A DNA stretch of 64,000 bases from Bacillus alkalicellulosilyticus (GTDB lineage: Bacteria; Bacillota; Bacilli; Bacillales; Bacillaceae_F). The notes beneath the pieces were generated by a model that made no database searches, was not told where the DNA came from, and saw only the letters and a program-made list of their open reading frames with translations. The stretch covers positions 2,884,068 to 2,948,067 of the forward strand of contig NZ_KV917381.1 of NCBI RefSeq assembly GCF_002019795.1, in the 5' to 3' direction. Of this stretch, positions 35,665 to 44,746 are shown one piece after another (within the stretch, counting starts at the first letter, position 1; every line of letters begins with the position of its first letter). The position numbers were made by a program, and so were the translations under genes.

Positions 35665-36057
35665 TTAATTTAGTGGGATTTTTTTTAAGTGTTTAAAACC
35701 TAATAATTCCCCTTCTGTATTAATAATGACTTCATCTACTCCATAGTTGTTATGGGCATCATAATAAGGATAGACTTTTAGAGTTAACTCGTATAGTCCA
35801 CCTACACCATACACCTGTTCAATTTTAAGTATTTTTGTATCATAAGATGCCCACGTGAGTCCTTCTGGTGCATCTTTGTCATCTTTATATATTTGAACAA
35901 TGGCTTTATCTACGGGTTCTCTAAGGCTACTTATCAGTGCGTATTTAAACGTATCACATAATTCTGTATCAGCTTCATTAATCGTTTGGGCATATGCTGT
36001 GGTATTAGCAATCACCATAGTCATAACAAATAAAAGTAGAGCTAATTGCTTTTTCAA
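35665..36057 (-). CDS. Secreted DUF3888-like protein
   Basis: About 130 residues with a signal peptide (LALLLFVMTMVIANTTAYA). The mature domain (INEADTELCDTFKYALISSLREPVDKAI, YELTLKVYPYYDAHNNYGVDEVIIN) resembles DUF3888 exported proteins of Bacillus. TTG 36057, six bases after GAGGTG, is the best start; in-frame ATG 36063 lies too close. Function unknown. Confidence 0.65.
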   Translation of the reverse strand: MKKQLALLLFVMTMVIANTTAYAQTINEADTELCDTFKYALISSLREPVDKAIVQIYKDDKDAPEGLTWASYDTKILKIEQVYGVGGLYELTLKVYPYYDAHNNYGVDEVIINTEGELLGFKHLKKIPLN

Positions 36058-36066
36058 AATCATCAC

Positions 36067-36457
36067 CTCATTTTAGTATTCTAAAATGTATAGTGACTTA
36101 TTCTATAAACTATCTCTTTATATAAACAAAAAAATGCGAATATCCTTGTTAAGCATCGCTCTCGTTTATTGAAGAATGTAGCGCTTTCTTCTGCCAGTGT
36201 TCTTACAAAAAATTCTTTGAACCTTAATACAGTTTTAAAATTCTCTCTAAACATGTATAACCAGACCATTACCAGGTGTCAGCTTCAAGACAATCATAAA
36301 ATCTACCTTAGTTTCCACAACACACCTGATACAAGCTATATTTGATATAGTAGCTTTATTACGATTTCTAGCAACAAGAACCCTAGCTTGTTCGTGACTA
36401 ATCCTCTACATTTGGACATGCCACCAAATGTTTTCCATTATCAATGTTCAAAACTAT
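36067..36457. other. Intergenic stretch with a dispersed-palindrome copy
   Basis: Contains one copy of the recurring GCGAATA-GTTAAGC-TTTATTGAA motif (36131-36171). A minus-strand run HEQARVLVARNRNKATISNI near 36,360 looks protein-like but is closed on both sides. No complete gene. Confidence 0.4.
36131..36171 (+). repeat. Copy of the dispersed island palindrome
   Basis: GCGAATATCCTTGTTAAGC at 36131, followed by ATCGCTCTCG and TTTATTGAAGAAT. Close relatives lie at 49773 and 53327; shorter forms at 44696, 50768, 51167, 55941 and 56003. Confidence 0.55.
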
Positions 36458-37414
36458 TTAGTATGAATTGATTTCAACAGTATTCTGTTCAATTATATCT
36501 GAAATAATAGTAAAAATATTAGGGGGGTATTCAGAAATACGATGAACTATATATAAATACCACTCAGTACCATATGTTACATAGACTTTGGACTGTATAT
36601 TTTCTTCCTTTAAAGATTTGAGTAAGTCGCATTGAACTCCATCTAACATTTCGACCTCAACATTCTTACTATATAGATATCCCTCTTCTTTCAGTTGAAT
36701 TAATAATTGTTCATCATGAGTAGCAATTGAAATGGGATGATTTCTTTCAATACACCTTGAGACAAATTCAATATAGCGTTCATTTAATTTTCTAGATCTT
36801 GGTATATAGATACCCTCTGGCTCTTGATAAGCCCCCTTTACTAAACGTATTTTACCTGATGTTTGTAACAACTCTCTTAAATCTTCAGATGACCGATGTA
36901 AGTAAACTTGCAATGTTATACCCACATTTTTCTGGTATTTTGATATTCTTTTATAGATTGATAGTATTTTATCTGTTTTTTGAGACTCTTCCATGCTTAT
37001 CATAAGTTGAACACCATGCACTTGTGCTGCTTTCGCTAATTCCTCTACATGCGAGATTGCTAGTAATTCAGAAATCATCATGCCGATGTGTGAAAGGTCG
37101 AAGGAAACAGTGGCATTTATTTGATTATCGCCAAGTTCCTTAATTAACGTTTTGAATTCATTTGTTGCTAACCTACATTCTTCTTCAGTTGTTGTATTCT
37201 CACCAATAAATTCTAAAGAAACTTTATACCCCTTGCTAGATAGATTCTTAACACGGTTAATTCCATCAGCTCTTGTTTCACCTGCAACAAAGCGATTTAC
37301 CCCCTTCATAATCAATGGGAAAATCTCTTCTGATTGCTTAAAATAAGCTTTAATTTCCTGATTCCTAGCAATAGATTTAAGTGCGTTGGAAAATCGCTTT
37401 TCCTCTGTAAACAT
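36458..37414 (-). CDS. Proline dehydrogenase
   Basis: FAD-dependent enzyme that oxidises proline to pyrroline-5-carboxylate and passes electrons to the membrane quinone pool. The 318-residue TIM barrel has the expected motifs: NATVSFDLSHIGMM, KIRLVKGAYQEPEGIYIP with Lys and Glu near the flavin, SIATHDEQL, and YVTYGTEWYLYIVHRISEYP in the substrate region (family: R-x-x-E near the end). It is shorter than PutA and fits the monofunctional Gram-positive PutB/FadM type. A MocR regulator gene is divergent from it. Confidence 0.88.
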   Translation of the reverse strand: MFTEEKRFSNALKSIARNQEIKAYFKQSEEIFPLIMKGVNRFVAGETRADGINRVKNLSSKGYKVSLEFIGENTTTEEECRLATNEFKTLIKELGDNQINATVSFDLSHIGMMISELLAISHVEELAKAAQVHGVQLMISMEESQKTDKILSIYKRISKYQKNVGITLQVYLHRSSEDLRELLQTSGKIRLVKGAYQEPEGIYIPRSRKLNERYIEFVSRCIERNHPISIATHDEQLLIQLKEEGYLYSKNVEVEMLDGVQCDLLKSLKEENIQSKVYVTYGTEWYLYIVHRISEYPPNIFTIISDIIEQNTVEINSY

Positions 37415-37477
37415 TAAATAATCACATCCTTAAAAAGTTTGATTAGGAATATATTGTATATAAAAATTACCATGATA

Positions 37478-37527
37478 AAATGGTATAAAACAGGACCAAT
37501 TATATGGTTGTTTTATGGTACCAATTT
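37478..37527. promoter_or_regulatory. Divergent operator/promoter region of the MocR gene and proline dehydrogenase gene
   Basis: ATGGTATAAAACAGGACCAA and, twenty-odd bases on, ATGGTTGTTTTATGGTACCA repeat ATGGT- and -ACCA blocks around the promoter. MocR proteins bind such repeated half-sites. The assignment is inferred. Confidence 0.45.
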
Positions 37528-37542
37528 TAAAGGAGATAGATA

Positions 37543-38946
37543 ATGGCATGGTTAAAGATAGATCGCTCACTAAATATACCGTTGATACGGCAAATCTATA
37601 AACAGTTAAGAACAAAAATATTAAATGGTGAGCTTTCAGCAGGTTATCGTCTTCCCTCTACTCGACATCTAGCTGAAAAACTAGGAGTTTCAAGAAATGT
37701 TGTTTTAGAAGCCTATGACCAATTACTGGCAGAAGGTTTTTTAGAAGGTCAACAAGGAGCAGGTACGTTTGTGGCTGAAGGGGCTTACTTAAAAAAGAAA
37801 GCTATGAATAATAATTTTATAAAAGAAAATAGTAATTCGGAGAAAAATAATAACATCATTGATTTTCGTTCAGGAATCCCAGCATTAGACCTTTTCCCAA
37901 GAAAACAATGGGGGCAACTAGCTAAACGCGTAAGCATTGAAACGGACCATTCTCTATTTGGATATGATTCACCAGAAGGTCGGAAAGAGTTAAGGAGTGT
38001 ATTATCAGACTATTTACTGAGAACAAGGGGTGTGGAATGTCATCCAGACCAATTAGTTATTACTAGTGGAGCTACTCAAGCATTGACGTTAGTAGCTAAA
38101 TTACTAATATCAGCAAATGACGAAGTAATCATTGAAGACCCCATTACACATGAAATACAAACAATCTTTAAATCATACGGGGCTTCCCTTTTTAATATAA
38201 GAGTTGATAAAAATGGAATGGATACAAGCCAAATTCCAAATGGAATAAAACCGGTATTTATTTTCATCACACCTTCACATCAATTTCCAATAGGAGGTAC
38301 TTTACCAATTCAAAGGAGAATACAACTGATCGAATTTGCCAGGAAAATGAACAGCTATATTGTGGAAGATGATTATGATAGTGAATTCCGATACGAAGGC
38401 ACTTCAGTAAGTTCATTACAAGGGCTAGACCCTGAACGTACTATTTATATAGGAACTTTCAGTAAAATACTTTCTCCTGCATTACGATTAGGATATTTAA
38501 TTCTCCCTCCGGATTTAATCGAGCGTGGGCGAATGTTAAAATTTTTTAGCGACCTACATACACCCTCTCTAGACCAACTTATACTTTCTTTATTTATTAA
38601 AGAGGGTTATCTCGAAAAACATATTTTCCGAATGAAAAAAATTTACCGAAAAAGAAGAGATTTTTTAAAAGAAACACTATATAAGGAATTTGGTGACCAA
38701 ATTAGTATTAAAGGTGATTCTACTGGATTACATTTTGTAGTGGAATTTAAAGAAATTCATTTTACGGATAAGGTCTTATCAAATATATATAAACTAGGAG
38801 TAAAAGTTTACCCTGTTGAGATGCATACAATTGATAAAGGATTATATTCAAATCATATCATTTTAGGATTTGGGAATTTAGATGAAGTTGAGATGTCAGA
38901 AGGAGTAACAAAAATAAAGAGAGCCTTGACACAAAACAAAAAATGA
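37543..38946 (+). CDS. MocR-family (GntR HTH plus aminotransferase) regulator
   Basis: A 467-residue protein. Residues 1-75 are a GntR winged helix (LRTKILNGELSAGYRLPSTRHLAEKLGVSRNVVLEAYDQL); residues 110-465 form a class I aminotransferase-like domain with YIVEDDYDSEFRYEG and the PLP-lysine segment IYIGTFSKILSPALRLGY. Such proteins sense PLP or amino-acid adducts and regulate the neighbouring divergent gene; here that is proline dehydrogenase. AAAGGAG precedes the ATG. Confidence 0.88.
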   Translation: MAWLKIDRSLNIPLIRQIYKQLRTKILNGELSAGYRLPSTRHLAEKLGVSRNVVLEAYDQLLAEGFLEGQQGAGTFVAEGAYLKKKAMNNNFIKENSNSEKNNNIIDFRSGIPALDLFPRKQWGQLAKRVSIETDHSLFGYDSPEGRKELRSVLSDYLLRTRGVECHPDQLVITSGATQALTLVAKLLISANDEVIIEDPITHEIQTIFKSYGASLFNIRVDKNGMDTSQIPNGIKPVFIFITPSHQFPIGGTLPIQRRIQLIEFARKMNSYIVEDDYDSEFRYEGTSVSSLQGLDPERTIYIGTFSKILSPALRLGYLILPPDLIERGRMLKFFSDLHTPSLDQLILSLFIKEGYLEKHIFRMKKIYRKRRDFLKETLYKEFGDQISIKGDSTGLHFVVEFKEIHFTDKVLSNIYKLGVKVYPVEMHTIDKGLYSNHIILGFGNLDEVEMSEGVTKIKRALTQNKK

Positions 38947-38967
38947 CTCGATAAGTTCGAGTCATTT
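38941..38967. terminator. Hairpin after the MocR gene
   Basis: AAATGACTCG pairs with CGAGTCATTT around a 7-base loop; the stop codon lies in the left arm. Confidence 0.7.
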
Positions 38968-39033
38968 ACCAATAGTATTATTATTATTTCATTTTGCTAA
39001 TTCAAAGCTACTCTTTAGCTCAATATGATGTTA

Positions 39034-39474
39034 TTAACGTATATACGCCAAATCAATATCAGCAAGTGCATCCTTTAACCATCGGGGGTGCATTTTTATT
39101 AAGGCTTGCGGTAGGTTTTCTGCTCCAAAAAATTTTATTTCAAGCGATTCATCAGAATTACATCTAAGTTCTCCACCTGTAATGTCAGCAAGAAAACAAG
39201 TTGTTATAAAATGTACTACTTTACCATTTGGATAAGCAAACACCTGTGAACTAGGTTCAGAGTAGACACCAATAAGCTTTCTAATTCTTATATCTACATT
39301 AGTTTCCTCTTTTACTTCCCTGATAGCTGCCTGAGAAACTGTTTCTCCAAGTTCAATATGTCCTGACGGAATACCCCATAGGCCAACATCGGCTCTTTTC
39401 TGTAACAAAACTTCATTTTTCTCATTTAAAATAATAACTGCCACTGCCGCTTTTAATTCATCAATTCTTTTCAT
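39034..39474 (-). CDS. Nudix hydrolase
   Basis: A 146-residue Nudix protein. The Nudix box GHIELGETVSQAAIREVKEE (then TNV) fits GX5EX7REUXEEXGU with the final Gly replaced by Asn. Substrates of the family are nucleoside diphosphates linked to another group, including oxidised nucleotides. The product is cytosolic. The leader upstream (39500-39655) looks like a ykkC-class riboswitch with a terminator, so expression is probably controlled by a small ligand, plausibly a nucleotide. Confidence 0.88.
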   Translation of the reverse strand: MKRIDELKAAVAVIILNEKNEVLLQKRADVGLWGIPSGHIELGETVSQAAIREVKEETNVDIRIRKLIGVYSEPSSQVFAYPNGKVVHFITTCFLADITGGELRCNSDESLEIKFFGAENLPQALIKMHPRWLKDALADIDLAYIR

Positions 39475-39499
39475 TTAATAAACCTCCCAAAAAATACAA

Positions 39500-39655
39500 A
39501 AAAAGGTCCGAAGGGAATAGGATTTCAACGCATAGCAAATACGCTGAACCTTTCCCCTCGGACCTTTTATGTCAATAGGTGCCTTTTACATTATGGTAAA
39601 AGATGTAGCCCTTGGTCACTGACCTAGTTAGATAGCGGAACCCTAGCTACAATTT
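39500..39655 (-). promoter_or_regulatory. ykkC-class riboswitch (possible nucleoside-diphosphate type) with terminator
   Basis: On the minus strand GTAGCTAGGGTTCCGCTATC opens the leader; CTAGGGTTCCG is the hallmark of ykkC RNAs. GTAGC pairs with GCTAC 40 bases on, closing a stem around GGTC-AGT-GACC-AAGG. Further down, AAAAGGTCCGAGGGGAAAGG pairs with CCTATTCCCTTCGGACCTTT and runs into T residues, an intrinsic terminator just before the Nudix gene. The ykkC 2c subtype senses nucleoside diphosphates and is often linked to Nudix genes, so that class is the best guess. Confidence 0.6.
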
Positions 39656-39825
39656 TCCAGTTCATTTTTACTTTACAATAAATAATTCAAAAAAGAAATA
39701 CATTCTTTTACTGTTTAGCCATAATAAGAATAGTTGCACAAAGGAAAACTTGAACTTCAACTGTTACTTTTGTTAAATGAATCAATACGCCATTTATTTT
39801 TTTATCGAAATGTTCAAAAAAAACT

Positions 39826-40272
39826 TTAGTATCTCTCTTGTTTTATCAATTCAAATGTCTCTTCAAAAGCATCCCAGTTTACATTAACTTTTATAATATC
39901 AGCCTCTTGTACTTTTGCCCCAGTACCGCCACCACTTATTTCAAATGTAATATCATTGTGCGGTTCGGTAAACTCCATAACTCTACTACCTTCATTAACT
40001 CTTGCATCATAAGAAAATGTTAGGTTTTCCATTGATTGAATTTCTTCTTTTGAGCCCTTGTACGTTATTTTTAATACATAACTATCTTCATTAGAATATG
40101 TGATTCCTCCCTCTTCCTCTCCCCATATTTCCGTTCCTTCATAAAGATACTCAGCTTTCCAATACTCCCCTTCTCCTATAAACGTGTATTCATAGTTAGT
40201 CATTTCTTCGTTTGAACAGCCAATAAGTAGCATACTCAGAATAAATAATGAACCTCTAAATAGATGTTTCAT
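39826..40272 (-). CDS. Lipoprotein of unknown function
   Basis: A 148-residue protein with lipobox LIGC (Cys19). The mature part is beta-rich (EYTFIGEGEYWKAEYLYEG, YVLKITYKGSKEE, ITFEISGGGTGAKV) and strongly acidic. Similar lipoproteins are common in Bacillus but no activity is known. It stands alone. Confidence 0.65.
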   Translation of the reverse strand: MKHLFRGSLFILSMLLIGCSNEEMTNYEYTFIGEGEYWKAEYLYEGTEIWGEEEGGITYSNEDSYVLKITYKGSKEEIQSMENLTFSYDARVNEGSRVMEFTEPHNDITFEISGGGTGAKVQEADIIKVNVNWDAFEETFELIKQERY

Positions 40273-40411
40273 CCAGATAATCCCCCAATCAAATTAATAA
40301 CATAATCGGTACTTATCTCAAGTTTAACAAGACTCTTTATATAGGCTGTTTAGGTAGAAGGAAAAACAATAACGTTGATAAACTTTTACTGCCTTTACTA
40401 AAACATCTCTG

Positions 40412-40963
40412 TTATTCCTCTATTAATGTAGAATATATAACATCTTCAGATTCAGAATTACCCCTAATGTTAATAGGCAATTCCATTGGTGCATCTGATT
40501 TTTTGTAGAAAAAACGTTTTCCATTTGTATCAATTATTAAAGCATTGTTAAAGGTGTCCTTCTCTGTTTTCACTTTGATTTCTTGTATATTAGGATTGAT
40601 AATTTGCCCAAAGTACTGTGACATTTCTTCATCTATAGCTGAAGCTGCCCATGTTAAATCAACATCTTGTTCAGGAGGATAATATGTGGATGCTAATGAA
40701 CTTCCACCTCCCTCTTCTTTAAACTTCCAATATCCCAATCGATTTTGCTCTAACTGCCCGACGAATATGAAATGCTCACTTCTAAAAACAGTTACCCAAT
40801 CCTCGTCTATTTTCTTAACCAAATAAACTTCCTCAGTTTGAGTAGACCAATTATTTGTAATGTCAAACACGTCTTCTTCAGTTGGGAGTTGGTTGTGATT
40901 ATATATTAGAAATAAGCACAACAGGATGGCGGTTGTTGCAATACCAATTAGGAATTTCTTCAT
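40412..40963 (-). CDS. Membrane-anchored hypothetical protein
   Basis: A 183-residue protein with an N-terminal membrane anchor (FLIGIATTAILLCLFLIY) and an external domain rich in aromatic residues (WVTVFRSEHFIFVGQLEQNRLGYWKFKEE). No lipobox and no recognised family. An AGGAGGATG lies just before the start. Confidence 0.6.
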   Translation of the reverse strand: MKKFLIGIATTAILLCLFLIYNHNQLPTEEDVFDITNNWSTQTEEVYLVKKIDEDWVTVFRSEHFIFVGQLEQNRLGYWKFKEEGGGSSLASTYYPPEQDVDLTWAASAIDEEMSQYFGQIINPNIQEIKVKTEKDTFNNALIIDTNGKRFFYKKSDAPMELPINIRGNSESEDVIYSTLIEE

Positions 40964-41504
40964 TTCATCCTCCTAAAGTTTCATTATCGTAACATTGTAT
41001 ATGTGAAGCTCTTTGATTTTTCTACCCAACAACAGAAGAGACATTAATAGATAATTAGTTTTATACATTAACTAGAGACTCAATATCTTCATTCCCCAAA
41101 ATTATGACACTCTCGTTATTTTCTATTTCCTTTATTTCTAGAAATGTCATTGGTTCAATATGTACAATAGTTGTTGTTGCATCCTAATAATAAACGTGTG
41201 ACTATAATTACCCTTTTTACAATCATGCAAGAACTGCTCCGTCATAATAAAGTTCTTACTGATTATGGTAAAGGGATGGGAATTGTTTTTCAAACACCAT
41301 TATGGGGAGTAAAATGAGTCATGTATTTGTTGTGTAGAGCATAAAGGAGTTAGTTACCAAAGGCGGCTATAGAAAAGTATTACATATAAAATCTAATATT
41401 TAATAAAAGCAACCTATGCAAAATATAACGGATTCTGTTTTGGGAGGGGAAAAGGGAATTAACAATGCGTTTAGCATTATCTGCTTTCCTAATTCCACAC
41501 CTCT
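40964..41504. other. Gene-free stretch of 540 bp
   Basis: Several short coding-like scraps but nothing longer than about 30 codons; I cannot name a gene, terminator or repeat here. Confidence 0.4.
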
Positions 41505-42026
41505 AATAAAGTGCTTCTTTACTTTATTCATTCTGAGCCACCTGCTTAAATCCGGTTAGTAGTGAATTACTGTAAAGTTTATTAGTGAAATTCATATAGA
41601 TGTGCGTTATTTCCAAAGCACCGAGCTAGCCTCTAAGGAACTTTTCACTTTGTACAAACTCCGTATTTTTCGGGATTAGTAAATGTGGTGGACGAACAAA
41701 TAAACCCTTAGATAAAAGAACTCGCTTAGCTTCATCCACATTTTAACGTAGTCGTTTAGGTATTTACTATACAATTTTCTTATATCTTCTCTTGCTGCTG
41801 AAAAGCACCATTAGCAGCGATACCTGCCTTACCCATGTTTCTAATAAAGTAAAGAGTATATATTAGAAAAGAGACGTGGATCCTCAAGATTAACATCCGA
41901 TTTGGTAAAACCATTAGGAACAGGATAATATTCATTGTTAAAGATATTCCTTAATTCAATTAAATGTTCTTCAAAGTAATTTAGGGCGGATTGAATCAGA
42001 GATTTCACTTCTAAATCCTCCACCAT
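41505..42026 (-). pseudogene. Broken DUF3231 protein
   Basis: The first frame gives VEDLEVKSLIQSALNYFEEHLIELRNIF and YPVPNGFTKSDVNLEDPRLFSNIYSLLY; FIRNMGKAGIAANGAF and DEAKRVLLSKGLFVRPPHLLIPKNTEFV follow in shifted frames, then LGALEITHIYMNF and LLTGFKQVAQNE. This is the two-repeat DUF3231 pattern (spore-associated or stress-type Bacillus proteins of unknown role) interrupted by at least three lesions. Confidence 0.7.
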
Positions 42027-42424
42027 TTAAAAAAATATCAATACAGGTATGGTCCAACTTACTGTAATAAAAATTGTCCAAATGGAACCAAACTCTGTTG
42101 CAGTTAGATTAATTTTATGTTCCTGCATAAGTAAACAAACCTCGAGTTACAACTAACGATTAAATTATAATATCTTCTACTGCACAGTATCTCGTCAAAT
42201 AAGAAACGATCACTTTAAAAGTGATTGCATTGAAACATATATATCGTGTCCAGTATGGTTGTACTGTGCAACAAATGGATCTGTTTTTTTTCGGATTTCT
42301 TATTCAACATAAGAGCCGTTAGTATAAGTACATTCATTCACGAGTTCTCCTTCCTATATTCAACATTGGGATATCACAAAACCATTTTTCACCTTTTTGA
42401 AGTTACTAAACTCTTCCTAAAATC
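42027..42424. other. Gene-free stretch
   Basis: AT-rich with no supported gene. A copy of ATTCAACATAAGAGCCGTTAG at about 42,302-42,322 resembles the dispersed island palindrome. Confidence 0.4.
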
Positions 42425-43039
42425 TTAAAGAAAGTTAGAGATTCCTAGATATATTGCTGCTCCCCACATAAAAAGTGCGGATATTTTATTTAAAACCAAC
42501 ATATATCCTCCGGTTTTATCCATTTTCCTACTAATACGCCCAAGTAAAATGAGGAATAAAAAAAACGCCCAGGATACGATAATACAAGCAACAGCAAACA
42601 ATATTTTTTCTTCACCATTATAACTTAATGAACTAGGTCCAATAACACCTACTGTATCTATTATTGCGTGAGGATTAAGAAGTGACACAGATGCCGCAAA
42701 AAGAATTTGTTTTTTAATTGTGAACCGCTTATTTGTAATATCCCCACCATTACTAGGTTCACTTTTCCATGTACTCCAACCCATGTATGTCAAAAACACT
42801 ACTCCTCCCCAAATAAGAATTTCTTTTATCCATAAAGAGCCATGTATAACTAGCGATGTACCTAATACGGCTAGCAAGATTAATATAGTGTCACACAAAG
42901 AAGCTGTTAAATAAGCTGGTAAAGCCTTTCGAATTTTAGGTTGGATTATCCCTTGATTAAATAGAAAAATATTTTGGACACCTGGCGGTAAAATTAGTCC
43001 TAAAGCTAAGATGAGACCATGAATTATAGGTTCTAACAA
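42425..43039 (-). CDS. LysE/ArgO-family amino-acid exporter
   Basis: A 204-residue membrane protein with about six helices. LGLILPPGVQNIFLFNQGI near the N terminus, LTASLCDTILILLAVLG and FAASVSLLNPHAIIDTVGVIGPSS are typical of LysE exporters of basic or other amino acids. Divergent from a MocR regulator gene 130 bases away, which probably controls it. Confidence 0.85.
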   Translation of the reverse strand: MLEPIIHGLILALGLILPPGVQNIFLFNQGIIQPKIRKALPAYLTASLCDTILILLAVLGTSLVIHGSLWIKEILIWGGVVFLTYMGWSTWKSEPSNGGDITNKRFTIKKQILFAASVSLLNPHAIIDTVGVIGPSSLSYNGEEKILFAVACIIVSWAFFLFLILLGRISRKMDKTGGYMLVLNKISALFMWGAAIYLGISNFL

Positions 43040-43111
43040 ATAAAATTCTCCTCTCCTTCGGAATAGAATAATTCACTTAAAATATCATAATTTGAATTAA
43101 TGAAAATGTCT

Positions 43112-43153
43112 CCAACCAATTGGTTGGTATTTAACCCAACCAAGATATATAAT
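43112..43153. promoter_or_regulatory. MocR operator and promoter between the LysE-family exporter and regulator genes
   Basis: CCAACCAATTGGTTGG (43112-43127) is a perfect palindrome; CCCAACCAAG (43135-43144) repeats the half-site. A TTGGTA and a TATAAT (43148-43153) 18 bases apart form the likely promoter of the regulator gene, overlapping the operator. Confidence 0.65.
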
Positions 43154-43183
43154 TTATAACAGAATAAAAAAGTGGAGATGTTT

Positions 43184-44644
43184 ATGAAACCAATTAACTG
43201 GAAGCCAAATAAATTTTCTTCTATTCCCTTGCATAAACAAATTACTAATTTTATTAAAGAAAAAATAGCTCGTGGGGAGTGGACTGTCGGATATAAATTA
43301 CCACCTCAAAGGTTATTTGCTAAAAGTATTGGAGTAAACCGAAGCACTCTTGTTACTGCATTAGATGAGTTAACAGCCGAGGGGCTTATTGAGGGGAAAA
43401 GTGGAAGTGGTACAAAGGTTATTAATAATACATGGAGTCTACTGTCTGCTACTCCACCACCAGATTGGAACTCCTACGTGAAATCCGGTACTTATTTTCC
43501 TAATTTACCAACAATTCAAGATATCAATCGAGCTGAATTTGTTCCTGAAGTTATTAGACTTGGAACTGGAGAATTAGCTCCCGACTTAGTGAATAATGAT
43601 TTAATGCTCCAAGTTCTCAAATGTCTACCCAAAAAAGAAATTTCTCTTGGTTACGAAGAACCTAAAGGTTTATTGGCTCTTAGAAAACAAATTAGTCATT
43701 ATGTAAAAACACTTGGGATTGATGCTTCACCATCCTCGATATTGATTGTTTCTGGTGCTTTACAAGCTATACAACTTATTAGTATGGGCTTGTTGCATAG
43801 TGGGTCTACTGTACTTACTGAAAAACCATCTTATTTACATTCAATAAATACCTTTCAATCAGCAGGGATGCAATTAACAGGAGTTCCGTTGGATGCCGAG
43901 GGAATTGACCCAAGCCTTGTTGCACTCTATAGAAAACAGCACAATGCTGCATTATTGTACACTAATCCCACCTTTCAAAATCCAACAGGGAATATAATGA
44001 CTTCTAATAGAAGAAAACAATTATTGACTTTATGTTCAAAAGAACAATTACCATTAATCGAAGATGATGTTTATCGAGAACTATGGATTGATAGAAAACC
44101 ACCACTGCCATTAAAGTCAATGGATGATAACGGGATGGTACTTTATTTAGGTAGTTTATCCAAAACGCTCAGTCCTGGTATAAGGATTGGTTGGGTTATT
44201 GGACCTGAGCAGGTTATTGACAGATTAGCCGATATAAAAATGCAAACAGACTACGGTTCTAGTTCCTTATCGCAATGGTTAGCTGTGGAATGGTTTTCAA
44301 GTGGTTTATATCAATTACATTTGCAAAATATTCGAAAGCAACTAAAAGAGAGAAGGGATTTTACGCTAAATATTTTGAACTCTTATTTTTCAGATATAGC
44401 AGAATGGGAAACGCCCGGTGGGGGATTTTATATTTGGTTACGTTTACTACAAGAAATTTCTATTAAAGAACTTTTTGATACAGCACTTCAGAAGCAGTTA
44501 TTGATTAATCCAGGGAATATATATGATAATAAATCTGACCAATATATTCGGATATCATATTCATATGCTAGTCTTTCACATATGGAAAAAGGGCTATTTG
44601 AATTATCTAACATTATAAGGGAGCTTTCGGAGATACGAAATTGA
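43184..44644 (+). CDS. MocR-family regulator of the LysE-family exporter gene
   Basis: A 486-residue GntR/aminotransferase fusion. The HTH is at residues 15-75 (KEKIARGEWTVGYKLPPQRLFAKSIGVNRSTLVTAL); the aminotransferase-like domain has LLYTNPTFQNPTGN, LIEDDVYRELWID and LYLGSLSKTLSPGIRIGW with the PLP lysine. ATG 43184 is eight bases after GGAG; a GTG at 43172 precedes that site and is rejected. It very likely regulates the divergent exporter. Confidence 0.88.
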   Translation: MKPINWKPNKFSSIPLHKQITNFIKEKIARGEWTVGYKLPPQRLFAKSIGVNRSTLVTALDELTAEGLIEGKSGSGTKVINNTWSLLSATPPPDWNSYVKSGTYFPNLPTIQDINRAEFVPEVIRLGTGELAPDLVNNDLMLQVLKCLPKKEISLGYEEPKGLLALRKQISHYVKTLGIDASPSSILIVSGALQAIQLISMGLLHSGSTVLTEKPSYLHSINTFQSAGMQLTGVPLDAEGIDPSLVALYRKQHNAALLYTNPTFQNPTGNIMTSNRRKQLLTLCSKEQLPLIEDDVYRELWIDRKPPLPLKSMDDNGMVLYLGSLSKTLSPGIRIGWVIGPEQVIDRLADIKMQTDYGSSSLSQWLAVEWFSSGLYQLHLQNIRKQLKERRDFTLNILNSYFSDIAEWETPGGGFYIWLRLLQEISIKELFDTALQKQLLINPGNIYDNKSDQYIRISYSYASLSHMEKGLFELSNIIRELSEIRN

Positions 44645-44654
44645 AAATTAATAA

Positions 44655-44692
44655 AAGGACCGTATACATTTAGATGTACGGTCCTATTTTTC
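44655..44692 (+). terminator. Terminator of the second MocR gene
   Basis: AGGACCGTATACAT pairs with ATGTACGGTCCT across a short loop, followed by ATTTTTC. Confidence 0.8.
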
Positions 44693-44695
44693 TTC

Positions 44696-44721
44696 TTCAA
44701 TTAACGCATCCTTTAGCTGAA
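44696..44721. repeat. Copy of the dispersed island palindrome
   Basis: TTCAATTAACGCATCCTTTA then GCTGAA: TTCA--TAA and TTA--TGAA form an imperfect 26-bp palindrome. The clearest full-length example of the motif. Confidence 0.6.
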
Positions 44722-44746
44722 TAACTACTCGATTTATTCAACCTTT

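Noticed and set aside
42246-42428. A 60-codon plus-strand frame
   Set aside because: No ribosome binding site, low-complexity Phe/Ser-rich sequence and no recognisable motif.
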